The notes beneath the pieces were generated by a model. That model was not told the DNA's origin. It worked only from the letters and a program-made list of their open reading frames with translations, and did not search any database. Below are positions 37,276 through 49,812 of a stretch of 64,000 nt of DNA, piece after piece. The DNA lies in NCBI GenBank assembly GCA_014549065.1, contig JACDOX010000086.1, positions 1,303,690 through 1,367,689 on the forward strand, written 5' to 3'. Position 1 is the stretch's first letter, and the number at the start of each line of letters is the position of its first letter. Both the position numbers and the translations under genes were made by a program. The stretch comes from Cardinalis cardinalis. Lineage: Eukaryota; Chordata; Aves; Passeriformes; Cardinalidae.

Positions 37276-40200
37276 CTAAAAATAAAATAAAAAACCGTTT
37301 AAGCCAANAGAAGCTTGGGGAAGAAGATTGCCATCAGCCCAGCATGGCAAATATTGAAGAATACCACAAAACACATAATTACTATTGGAGAGGAAATCAA
37401 TATTTCAAATAAATACTAAGTGTTTCATATTCATTAACTATATTTCATTTACAGCACTGCAGTGGTTTGNTTTTTATTTGTTTCTCTGTCACGGAACACT
37501 TGACATGTCAAATTGCTACCTTCTTTTCTAAAGCCCCAATGTCTTTCAGCAATCTCAGCTACTCCATTCACTTTTCATTATTGTTGTTAGCTTTTTGTAT
37601 TTTATATTATTTGTATCTTATGCTATTATCTTTTATATCTCATCCAACCCTCCACATTCTGCAAATATCCAGTCCCNGCTCAAAAGGAAACATTTCCATG
37701 ATTCTGTCAGTTTCTTCCTTTGTCTTTTTAGAGGATTTTGTTGGTTGGTTTTGGTTTTTTGCTTTAATCAAGTATAAAAACAAGACCCATAATTTTCTCT
37801 GCATTTTCCCCTTAAGTGGCTTTCATGTAGCAATGCTTTCTAGGCTGGCAAACATGGAAACTTGTTTTTAATATGGTAAGTGACCCTTTTTCATCATTTA
37901 ACCCCTTCTCTTTTACCCTCGCCATGTAATAACTAGTAATGATCCTTCCTCCACACCACATAATACAGGACTCTGCTCTCAGCTAATAAATTCAGCTCTC
38001 ACCAGATGCCTTCACCACCTTCCTCTGCAATACTGGCTCCCTCCAACATACCTCCTTTCATCATCATCCCCTCATTTCAATCCATACCCCTTATTGTATT
38101 TGGGCTGCCCTCAGGAAGGAAGGAATGAATTTGACTCCATGTTCTCAGNAGGNTAATTTATTATTTTATGATACTATATTATATTAAAGAATGCTAAACT
38201 AAACTACACTAAAGAATACAGAAAAGATCCTTACTGAATGCTAAAAATACAATAATGAAAACTCATNACTCTTTCCAGAGTCCCAACACAGCTTGGCCCC
38301 AATTGGCCAAAGAGTGAAAACAACTCACACCAGAATCCAATGAAACAATCACCTGTGGGTAAACAATCTCCAAACACATTCCACATGTGAGCACAACACA
38401 GGACAAGCAAATGAGATAAGAATTTGTTTTCCTTTTTCTCAGAGGCTTCTCAGCTTCCCAGGAGAAAAATCCTGGGTGAAGGGATTTTTCAGAAAATATG
38501 AATGTGACAACCCCTCACTGGGCAAGGAGTAACACTTCTTGCAGCATTTCTCCCAATTAAAATATTAATCTATGTCTCACCATCAAGACATGATTTTCAA
38601 AAATCTCATTGATGCTTCACATAGTTTAGCTACTTGTCTGCACTGTATGTGGTTTATATTCTCCAAGGCATACAAGCCATTTTTAATAGTGAATGGCACA
38701 AGCACAGTATAATCTCACAGCTTCTCCCTAGAAGGAGTGCTGGGCAAATTCTTTAATCACTACTCTTCAAATGTGCCTTTGGAAAACTTCACTTGACCTT
38801 CCCTCCAGCAAAGGAGTTACAGTGCTGTAACCACTTATCTCTCTCAAAGAACATAAAGATCAGCCAGAGCTACTTTATTCTTTCTCCTATTTTTGTCTGT
38901 GTCCAATTCTTTCTGCACTACTCTTTTGACGGAATTGTCCTTTTTAAAAATGTGTGTATGTCTTGCACGTGATTTGAGGTAGTGCACAGGACAGGTACAG
39001 TCAGCCTATTCTGAACACAAGGGCTTAACACACAGGTTAGAAGCTAAAACTGCTTGGATGAGACACTGGTTTGTCACAAAAGGGCAGTAAATATCAAAAC
39101 TCTATTTTTTTTCTCAGTCAGGAATACAAACTAAGAAGCTCNATGGCAAATTGCCATCCCCACTCTAACTTTGGAATGCTAAAGTGTATTTTGCATCTAC
39201 AAGGCATATTAATAAGGTATGCAGTATTAGACAGATTTCCACTTCTTATTTTTCTGCCTTTCAAATGNAAAAACGTAACAATCATGAACAAAGGGCACTA
39301 GGCAACCACATCACCAACAATCAAGATCAATTTNATTCCCTGGCAAGACAAATGCAAAAAAGAGGCCCTTCTATGCCATTGGTGCAGCAAATTGTAATTT
39401 CTGCAGGAACTTGATAAGAGCTTAACTACAAAGCCTTTCAATTAAATATGAAATCACTGACAAAAGCAAAACAGCACATTGTGCAGTGCATGTTTAGGAC
39501 TTGCACTCCTAGAGTTTAAAAACTCCTTTTGTTTTCGAAATGCTGCACACAGTGTAATTAAAACAACACCTGAGAAACAATATTNTTGTAGCTGAGCAAG
39601 AGAAGTCCACACTCCTGCCAGCCCAGACACAGGAGGTATCCAAGGCTGTGGAACACAGTTAACAGCACAATACTGAACACACACATTGAAGCCAAATTTA
39701 TGATTTATCATATCATTACCAATTGTAAAACTCTCAGCTTTCAAATTTATTGCTCAAGGATGCTGCAGCCATCAGTATATGGGCATTTTAATTTATTTTT
39801 GTTTCTANAGACTCCTGACATGGGCAAGTTATAGCAATCTTGCCTCTACCTGACCCACTCCGAAACAGGTAAATGGCACCAGAAGGAAAAACCTGGAAAA
39901 GGGAAACTTACATGTGGAAACTGGACAGCAATATAGACTACAACTTGGATATCTATTTGTATGCATTCAAATTTACTTTGCAAATGGTTGTTTTGACAAG
40001 AANTAACTTATTTGTTTCACAGCAAATTTGGATTCTGGAAATAACAGCAAGAGCCTACTANCACCATGACTCTCTTCCTGGGGTTCCTCTAAGGTGGTCT
40101 TGTCTAACACAGCTTTCCAGAAGTATCTAAAGGCAGGTATCTAGAAGATCCAAGAATTAAATATCTATAAATTTAAGTGACAACTGGCGCATGACAAGAA

Positions 40201-41585
40201 GCTTCATTTAGAATCAGAACAGAAAAATACATTATCAAAGCTGCTTTAGTTAAAATAAATAATTACCTGACTCTGTGTGCTCAATTTAAAGCATTTGCTA
40301 AAATTCTAGCAAAGCCATATGGCCTGAAACACCTGCCTAAAACCATTCACTAGAATCTCAGGTTCAAATCATTGCTCTCAAATACATTACTACTTCAATT
40401 TGCCACAGTAATTAGGATATTTCTACATTGATGGCCAGATAAAATGTATGTTTCCTGGTATTTCAAAAAACAGCAAAAAAANGTGTTATTTAAAAGAACA
40501 TCATCAAGAAACAACAGTCCAGAAAGTTTAAGAATATACATTATCNAACCCTAATATATGACTGAAATAAAAGAAGTATTCAGAAAATAAAGAGGACTTA
40601 TCACTTACCCTGATAGTTAAATAAAATATTCCAANTCTAAAATTCCCCATCAATTACAGTCATTATATATATATATATAAAATAGCAAAACTTGTCATCN
40701 TCACAAATATTTAAAAATGGCTTATTCAACTTACTGTTTCTTCTGACTAGTTTTAATTGTGAGGCTTTTTAGGATTCACCATTACAGCATCCCTGATTTG
40801 AAGAATTCCTGAGCAGATGGGATACATACCAAGAAGGTATGGACCTAGCTGGCTTACAGGATATTCAGTAAACTGTTGCATTATTTTAAGGGGAAAGAAC
40901 TACTCTCAGTTGAAGCTTACAGCATCAAAACCAAAATAGAAGTCAGCAATCACAACTTACTTGAGATTCACTTAATAAATTTATTAGGGAATGGGAAAGA
41001 ACCAAAAAGTTCAACATTCCCATGAAATGCAGGGTCACAAAGGGTCTGTTTATCTGAATAATGCCTATAGCTCCAAGTTTAATCTTCTGTTCCGACTATG
41101 CAGAAAGAAAAATTGTTTTGTCTTTTCCTAAGGTGAATACTCAAGGGAGGAGGAAAAAAAGCATCTTCTTCAATGTTTACCAGGGCTTTTGGACCAAGGA
41201 AAAAAAAATTCACACCACACTTCAACCAGGTAAGATTGTTTCTAAGTGAATTAAAGCTTGTTTCTCAAAAGGGTTTTTTTTCTAAAAAGCTTTTCAAAAC
41301 CAATTTCAGTGCTTAGAGATGTTTTCTAACGTGACCTTATACAACATCAATCAGAAAAAAGAACTTGAAAGAAGGCATTCAGTCTGCTGTTTTAGAAAGC
41401 ATACCACTTATACTGTTAGTTAAGTTTAAAAAAAAAAGAACAAAGCAAAATTCAAACTCCCAGGTATCTAGAAAATTTCTAAATTACAGAAGATGCACTT
41501 TCAANGGAAAGAAGCTTCATGAAATGCTTCCAAGACAAAGAAAAGGGAAAGGAAAAAGATTAATTATTAACATCAGAAATCCTAC
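37276..41585 (-). other. KIF16B intron 3
   Basis: About 4.3 kb between exons 4 and 3. It has one family A LTR (38092-38509) and a short TA run at 40662-40679. The rest, 37276-38091 and 38510-41585, is AT-rich without recognisable features. Confidence 0.85.
38092..38509 (-). mobile_element. LTR-like element, family A, with perfect 6-bp target duplication
   Basis: A 418-bp minus-strand copy from TGTCACATTCATATTTTCTG to CAAATACAATA. ACCCCT occurs at 38086-38091 and 38510-38515, exactly at the same element ends as the copy at 6395-6804. The AATAATAAATTA-type signal in the element is in the direction of KIF16B transcription. Confidence 0.92.
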
Positions 41586-41699
41586 CATTTCTTGACAAAC
41601 AAAGTTGGGACTTTTACTGTCTGCTGAGAAATAGGAAAAATCATAGGTAAATGTTTTTGTTCTTTCTCGTCCTGTGTCTCCAGTAGCACCCTCTGGTAT
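41586..41699 (-). CDS. KIF16B: KIF16B coding exon 3 (residues 40-77)
   Basis: The exon encodes 38 residues beginning IPEGATGDTGRERTKTFTYD and ending CQEM. The KTFTYD segment is the conserved strand of kinesin-3 motor domains that precedes the nucleotide pocket. Both boundaries fall between codons. The acceptor is TTTTAATAG|ATACC, directly downstream of a poly-T tract (A-run on the plus strand at 41703-41720), and the donor is GAAATG|GTAGG. The reading frame is intact. Confidence 0.94.
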
Positions 41700-42710
41700 C
41701 TATTAAAAAAAAAAAAAAAAGAAAACAGAGCTGGTACAACACATCCTGATGAAGTAATTAAAAACATTTGACAATAAATAATCAGAATGCAAATCTAACA
41801 TAATGCTACACACATTTAGAAATGTATGACAGGTGAGATTGTAATTCCAACAACACTGACAAAACCAGGAGGAGGCATGCCCTACAGTAAGAAAGACAGC
41901 CACCTCATAAAGCAGCACAGCAGGAATTATTTGAATTTTAGCTTACTGCTTCTAACCCCACAGCACATTTTTGTCACAATACTTAGGCTCAGTTAAATGG
42001 GTCCATATACGCTGTTATTATAATCAGGGATTATCCTACACATATAATTTGCAGGAGCCAGAGAGATGTTTGCACCATGAACAGCACTTCAGCATGGAGT
42101 CATAATTAAAAAGGTGTGATACACCTGCTGTTTAAGGCAATCATCACACTCAAGCCATGACAGCTGACACTTCAGCAATACTCACCATGCTCCAAATCAT
42201 TGTGAAGAAACTACACTCTGAAACTCCTTTTCATATATTAGTCATGAGAAAATATCCTGCAAAACCAATTTGCTGCACATGGCTTCTCTCATGGCTGAGA
42301 GAAATGTTAAAATATACCATCAAAAGGTTACAGCAAGGGATGGATACGTGGGGTTTGGTTCATTTTCATGGGAATTTCAGAAGACTTCTACAGATGAAGC
42401 AGAGATTTAATAGCTATCAGAAACACACCTCTATTCTATTGTTGGCTTTCATCTCCCAGCTAAGTAATGACCTGAGTGATAAACCTTTGAAGAAATGATA
42501 AGCTAGAGCCTATAGAGTGATCTTCAGAAAACCACAGTGCAGCAAGTTAACAGTGTAACCTGGTTTCCCCAAAACATTACTTTAACACTGAATTTTAANA
42601 ACTAGGGGCCATTGACCACAGTGCAGCAAACATCACTGTTTTGTCCAGTCATATTTTGGCAGCTATTGAGTTACAACTTCCTTTTAAAAAAGGAANTTGC
42701 GTTTACTCAC
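41700..42710 (-). other. KIF16B intron 2
   Basis: About 1.0 kb between exons 3 and 2 with no recognisable element. A 16-base-plus A-run on the plus strand at 41703-41720 supplies the poly-T part of the exon 3 acceptor. Confidence 0.85.
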
Positions 42711-42780
42711 CTTTAAGTTTGTGATTGTTGTTTTATTTTTTTCCATTGAAATAATAAACTTTGCATTAAGATCTTTCTCC
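42711..42780 (-). CDS. KIF16B: KIF16B coding exon 2 (residues 16-39)
   Basis: The exon completes Arg16 and encodes EKDLNAKFIISMEKNKTT and a few more residues, ending in NLK. This is the early motor-domain strand region of KIF16B. The acceptor is a T-rich tract ending TTTCAG|GGAGAAAG and the donor is CTTAAAG|GTGAG. Its length of 70 nt plus 47 nt from exon 1 gives exactly 39 codons. It is separated from exon 1 by an intron of about 15.9 kb, the longest complete intron in the window. It contains no ambiguous bases. Confidence 0.95.
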
Positions 42781-45700
42781 CTGAAAAAAAACATATTTGA
42801 GTAGGTTAAATAAAACATACCACAGTTATCNAGAGTCATATTTCCACCCATCAGCCTGCCACAGTCAATTCTCAGAATAATTAATTAATTTTTNANTCTT
42901 GTGCCCANTGTTTATTTACTTCTATGGCATATATTTGGAGCACTTGGGCTTGCCTCCAAATTCCTTCATCTAGAAAGAGCAGAAGTGTGAGGAAACCCAT
43001 TTCAGAAATTTAACTCTACAAGTCAATTAAGTGGTTTGTTCTTAATTGGAAGTACTCTGATCCAAAACCCAGTTAAGTGAAATACATGGCTCTAAGGAAG
43101 GGCAAAACAGAACACACAATACAAGCCCCAGCTTCTCACCAACACTCCAGTAGCAGCAGTTCCCACTTATCTATATAGTCTAGCAAACAGGGACTGAATG
43201 TTTAAACCACAAAAACCTAGTTCTTTAAAACTCTTTTAGAAATAAGGTACCAAACCTGTGTTTTGAGTTCTGATGCATGACAGCAGCAAAGGAGAGAGGC
43301 TGTACTACCAACAAAGAATTACACATGTTTGTGGCTTCCCAAAGCANAAGGATGCCAGGAAGGAAAAATTCCAGTGCCAAAGAAGTGTTTTTATGCACTT
43401 GCATTTATTCCACAATGGTTTCTCACTGTTTTCAAAAATACCATAAAAAACTGTGAGCTTGGTGTCTAAACCCAGCATGTACCAACCTGCTTGGCAGAGA
43501 CGCAATTTCACTATTGTTAGTCATGAGAGCAATACAGGCTGCTCCTGAATGACAACCTGGAGCACACCACCCCTGTGCTAATGAAAACGTGCACAGGGNA
43601 AAAAGAGCCACAGGGGAAAGGTGCACAGCACACAAAACCTCCCTCTTCAAATACTGCCACGCCTGTCCCACNGTCAACTGCAAAGTCACCTGGTGTGCCT
43701 GACCTGTGCAGAGCAAAGCAGAGGGCTTTAAAGCAATAAAGTGCTGCTTCACACTACTGGATATTCACTTGCACCAGCACAAAATGCAAAAGAGAAACTT
43801 CTACCCAATAACAGGACANCCAAGTTCAGGATTTTGGTGTTTTTTCTTCTTTGTGGCGCACTAGATGACCCAAGTCTCTGTCCTCCAGCTACTCTGTTCG
43901 TATTCATTTTCCAGCAGAAATAGTAAAGCAAAACCCATTTTAAAATCTACATTAATGAATNAAGATTAGGTAAATAAAAATGCTTAAGTAAATATCAACA
44001 CATTAGGTTATTTTCTAGAGCTAATGAAAGAGAAAATTGTAATAATTACAGCATTAATTATACAATTGAATTTAGATCTACCATGGAAAACTTTGAGGCA
44101 TGTCTTATGATTACTAGATCTAGACTTAAGATACTGAAACACCAAAATACAGCTANAGATAATAAACAGGGAAATGAAGAAAAGTGTCCAATGGCATTAC
44201 TTTGCAGGAAATAGATCTTGGCANTGCAGTAATGCAGCCTGTGGATGGCTACCAGTCATCCTGCTTCTCCCACACCCTCCCCACCTGTCTGTAGCTATTT
44301 GTTCAGCAAAGGTGTAACAAGAAATTTGGCCCAATTAAATGGTCAATCCTACTATAAAAATTTGTTTCAAATGCAAACTGTAATTGCTTCCTCTAGGAAG
44401 NCTGTAAGGACTCTAGGCAGGAAGAACCTTGGTCCAGAATTATTGTTTTTTTATTTTTATTTCTTCATGTTTAAGGCATTCAAGGGGAAATAACCAAGTA
44501 TGTCAGTATTTTCTTTCCCAGACCTAGCCAGCTCTCCATATTACTCTGCTAAAGCTACTCAATAATGGAATACTGGTACAAAACATTTAAAGTCTATATA
44601 CATGAGCTACACAAAATTCTGAGAAGCCTGAAGTAATTAATTTTGTGATAGTACTGATAATATCATTAAACATTATTAAAGAATGAGAATTTCAAAGTTA
44701 TTATAAAGTACCTTGGAAAGCACTAGCCAATAATACAACTCATAAATAGAATTTTGCATTCTTGANGGAGAAGGGGTAGTGAGAGGACAATCTAAAACAG
44801 GAATACCTGTTTTAGATACAGGAATATCATAATAAATAAGGATCAGAATAAATAAGCCAACCTGAAAGAAGTGGAAGAAAAAATTAACAGGAATCAAACA
44901 CCCAAGCTTCATTTTAATATGAGACAGCTGCATATAATTTATTGTACACATACAGAGTTTAAGAGCATCTCATAAAAACATTTTCTTGCTTGATGACAGT
45001 TATTTCCAGGCACTCATTTAATGCAGTTCGTCAGGGCCAAGTCACTTCCAAAAAGTTTTGATTGCGAGTTCCACCTTAGTGAAAGGTTTGGGACAGATTT
45101 GTTTCCTCTAAAGGGCAGGATTNAGCTGCCCCTGCCCAACCAGTCTGGGACATAATCTCCTTAGAGAAATGTGGAAAAAACTGTTTCTTTAACAAGCAAA
45201 GTATTCACAATGAGAATTTTTCACAGTTCCAGAAAAAACAATTCTGGAAAAACCTTTATTGCCATAGCTAACAAGGAAAACCAGCAAAAAAACAAGAAAA
45301 CTCCTGTTTCTCTCTCTGCAGCAGAGAACTCAGAGACAACTGCCATGAGCTCAGAGAAAGCTGAACTCTTATCTCTATGTTTTGAATATAGCATAAAAAA
45401 TTCCACTCCTTCTCTCTCTGAGCCTAGCTTAAAGCTGTAAAACCCATTTCTGAGCAAAAAGCCAGATGATGGGGACACCAGCATGATGAAGTCACCCCAA
45501 GATGAGGTTCAGGCTGTAAACAGCTGTACTGCAGCGTTGGGTAACCTTCAGGGCTGGGAGAACCCTCCAGCAGCTCCACCAGCTTCCACAGGAACCACTT
45601 GCCCCACCTCATCCAGGGAAGAGCCTCAGCCACTAACCAAANATTCTGCCCCTGCAAATTCCAGCCTCCATCACAAAACAATATAAAGAGACCAGCTGCC

Positions 45701-47184
45701 AAAACTGGTTCACAATTAAGGCTTTGATGGTTTAAGCAATCCTGCTTCCCTCCTGAGCCAGATCTGCTCACACAGCAGCACTCAGGGACAGCCTCCAGGA
45801 TGTTCTCACTGCTCTCTCACGCACCACGTGGAGCTCCAGGATCACAAGGGACGGAAATTTACAACCCGTGATCCCCTGGCCCCTAACCAAATGACAAAGT
45901 GATCATGCAGGCAAGTTTCTTGGCACAGAGACCAGAAAATTCACCANCCCAGTGCTGCAATTACCCCTCTAGCATTGCTCAATTCAGCCAGTCATCCAGC
46001 CATTAACTGCANGGACGAAAGAGCAATGGGGAGAGGGGGGGAAATCACAGCAGGGCAATAGCACAGCATTTCCTAAACTCCCTGAGACCAACACAGGAAA
46101 AAGCTGAATGAATCTCTCCAAATCCTAATCTCCAAGTCATGCCCAATATGGCTCCAAGGCCATAATTCAATGGCTGAAGCCATGTTACATGTTAAAGTTA
46201 ACACCTGTACGATGCACACCAAGCAGCACAACTGCAGTCAGAACTCCTTCGGGCTCAGTTTGAAAGGAGCCCTCAGGCTATCAGTGACAGCTGATAAGGG
46301 TGGCAGCCTCCCCTTGTACAGGAGAGCTCCGGAGGCTCCTTGACAGCTGCCCATTTTCTCGGACAGCACATCTTCATTATCTTCAAGACCTTTACTGTGC
46401 TGTCAAACCCAGCTGACATCAGCCAACAGATTCAAAGCCCAAAATGAGCCTGAGCTGGCTGACAGTGAGCTGTGCCAGCTCTTCAGTTCCACCTCACTTC
46501 CAGACAAGAAAACAGAAGAAAAACTCCTGGGGGTTGAAATGAAAAGAAACAGCTTCCTTATGATCAGATTGCATTTGTCTCAGTAAGAAACAGAAACTCT
46601 GCACCTATTTGGTACTTCAAAAGAGAATTTTGTCACAAAGCACATTTTGTATGGGCATAGGGTTTTCTATGATCAACAGAATCTTCGACATTTGCTTGTG
46701 CAGGTTTATGATGATATCCCCATTCCCTTCTACTGTTTTTTTTTAAAAAATGGCAAATTTTGAAAAGAATTAAGAGAGAGTTCTGCTAGTCCCAAGACTT
46801 TNTCCACTGTGCAGCTGAAACCAGAACAATAAATCCAGTGACAGAGAATGCAGACACAAGGGAAATCTTGNATATGACATGAAACAGAAATAATCTCTAA
46901 GTCTATACTAGTACACATATATTGGTCCTTGTATGAAGGACAGCCTAGATTAAACACTTTCAGCCATAAGAATAAATTTTACCAGCAACACTGAAAACCA
47001 GCAGTTTAATATATTGCAATAATGCTCCTAAAATATGAACATACAGGTGTCTTTGTGCTGTCTTCTGTCAAATNATATCCAGTGTTCTTGGGAAAACTAT
47101 GCACACTCACAGTAACACATAGAGATTGATCACTATATTAAATAATGTACCTGACCTGCTTCTTAAATTTTTTTGTAATAACAC

Positions 47185-47589
47185 TGTGGTATTCATATTT
47201 TCTGGAAAAATCCCTTTGCCCAGGATTTTTCTCCTGGGAAGCTGAGAAGCCTCGGAAAAAAAAAAAAGAAAATAATTATCTAATTTGCTTCTCTTGTGTT
47301 TTGCTCCTTTAGAATGTGTTTGGAGATTGTTTCATTAGTTTCTGCTGNAAATTGTTTTGACTCAATGGCCAATCAAGGTAAATCTGTGTAGGGACTCTAG
47401 AAAAGAGTCACGAGTTTTTATTATTATCTTGTTAGCCTTCTGTAAATATCTTTTCTGTATTCTTTAGTATAGTTCAGNATAGTATTCTTTCATATAATAT
47501 ACTATCATAAAATAATAAATTAGCCTTCTGAGAACATGGAGTCAGATTCATCATTCCTTCCTGCCACAGAACACCCCACAAATACAATA
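47185..47589 (+). mobile_element. LTR-like element, family A
   Basis: A plus-strand copy of about 405 bp, starting TGTGGTATTCATATTTTCTG and ending CACAAATACAATA. It carries the same AT-rich 3' half with AATAATAAATTAG. A target duplication is not evident, so the left end may be slightly misplaced. Confidence 0.82.
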
Positions 47590-49449
47590 TATTATTTTAG
47601 TTAGCTCCACCTTCCAAGAACTCTGATCACAACTGGTGAGTGGCCACATATGCAAATTTTTTAATCATAAGCAGCAGCTAACCTAAAGTTATTGTACCTA
47701 CATGCACCATGATCTCCCAATAATCTGGAAAAGTTTAATATTCAAGTAGAAGACTACCTCAACAGCAACTTTCCTGCNTTGCCTGCACACTGACCAGGCT
47801 CAGTAATGGTCTCCCCAGTGGGAACTAGTGCTCCACAGCTAAAGTTTTAAGATAGCCACATGTGAATCCTGCTCTTACACATTTCTGACAGCAGCCTTTA
47901 AGGAAATGTAGCAAAAGCCCATCTTTGGCAGAAGCAATATAAAATATAACCTCAAACACAACGTTGAAATGAATGACATTCTGGAATTCTGTTGTCACTA
48001 TTATACCACTATGAAGGTTATGGGACTCCTGGATTTCAGCCCACGNGATACTTTGTGTACTTGTTTTCAATATCTTCCTTCCTCCAATTTGTTCTTTTAG
48101 CTCTGCAATCCCAAGTCAAAGACAGTGTTATCTTAACCTCTTGTGTACAGCAAAACATGATTCAGAAATTCAGTTGCCCTGCAGTGCCCTTGTCTTTTAG
48201 GGTAGGAAGTCTGAAAATTAGAAATTCAGGAGGGGAATATTGAGATCCTGACTTCATGGCTCTCTTAGCTCCTCAAGTAATCCATAAGGCTTTTCTACTG
48301 TCATTTTTTTCCTTTACTGAGATACACAGAAATAATCTGAACTGAACAGTAAATGAGTCCAGTTATCTGAGTACAAATATCTTTCCAACGTATAAGCATA
48401 CAGAAAAATTATCAGTGTACTCCAAGTTTCTCCAAGTGTATCTCACTATTGCTTTGTATTTACAGTATAAACTCTTTGGAGAAGAGTCTTCATGAAGCTA
48501 ATATTTAAAGTATCTGACTCATCAACAATAAGAANTTCAATCCACCAGCAATTAAGATGCTGAGTGCCATCTATGCACTCCTTTTGTTAAATAACTCTGA
48601 AAANCCCTCTCTCAGTAAATAACCCTGGCTTTGTACTCACAGCCTCGGCAACACAGAGTACTTTGCTCTTCAATCAGCTGTTCTCACCAGTAATNCCTGC
48701 CTTGCAGACACCCAGACTTCTAAGAGCCTTTCAAGTCCAAGGGCTCANTTAGGTTAAAAGAGCTGAGTGCTAATCCCATTTATTTCATAACTACTCTTAA
48801 TTTCAAATAAACAAAGCCTGAAAAACAAACAGACTCACTTTTCTCTTACTTCAATTCCTCAGGAAAGCTACAATTCAGAGAGACTTACTCACCTATTTCT
48901 CTTCTGGTCTCAGGGAATTCTCAACAAGAAGCAGGAGTTAAAGGTATTTTGTTGTTCATAATTTCAGTGATATAACATGNATATGTAACCTGGCAATGTG
49001 TTTGATAATACTAAAATAAAGGACTTGGAAAACACTATTTTAAAACCAGGCTTTTAAGTTCAAAATGCTTAAGACCAGGAAGTTTTGGGGATTGCAAAGT
49101 GTACATGAGGCCAGTCTAAAGACACTGCCCCACGTGTCCACTGTGCTCCAGCCCCACTGGCATTGGAAGGTCTTTGTTCTTCAATGCTATGGAGGGAGAC
49201 AGACTAAACAAGGTAATGATTGTGACAAATCCACAGGCTTGCAAAACTTCTGAAGTATTTGCATTAAAGCACTAAAGAGGACAGAAGAATAAGCACATGN
49301 AAGCAGAGGCTCTAAATGGGCTTCCTGACCTCTGATGGTTTATGGAAAATTAACTGTCACTCCCAGCTATTCACTCTNCAGTTACTGGGAGTCCAGTGCT
49401 TGGCTGAAACCCATTGGAGCTTCTTCTGCAGGACAAGTCTATGGGAGAT

Positions 49450-49812
49450 ATTTTTGCCTGACGTCCAGGAGAAATGACGAGGAGGACTCCATCTTATCAG
49501 AAGGCTCATTAATTACTTTATTATATATATTANTCTATATTATATTACATCTATATTACATTACATCTAAAGTGAATCTGCCNAGCACTCAACTGCACTC
49601 CCNTGCACAGAATCTCATGACTGTGAGTGACAGTCCCAACACACACCTGGATTCAACTGGTCAATGAATCAAAACACTCACACCAGAATCCAATTATCAA
49701 TTCCCTTCAGGTAAACAATATTCCACAATGCATTCCANTTGTGAACAACATGGGAGCAGTAAATGAGATAAGAATTGTTTTTTCTTTCTCTGAGGTTCAG
49801 AGAATATGAATC
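49450..49812 (-). mobile_element. LTR-like element, family A (diverged)
   Basis: The minus strand shares the family A landmarks, among them the terminal GAACATGG-like block (here ATAAGATGGAGTCC), CTCATTTACTGCTC and ATTCATATTCTCTG. It is more diverged than the others, and its ends are approximate because no duplication is visible. Confidence 0.7.
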
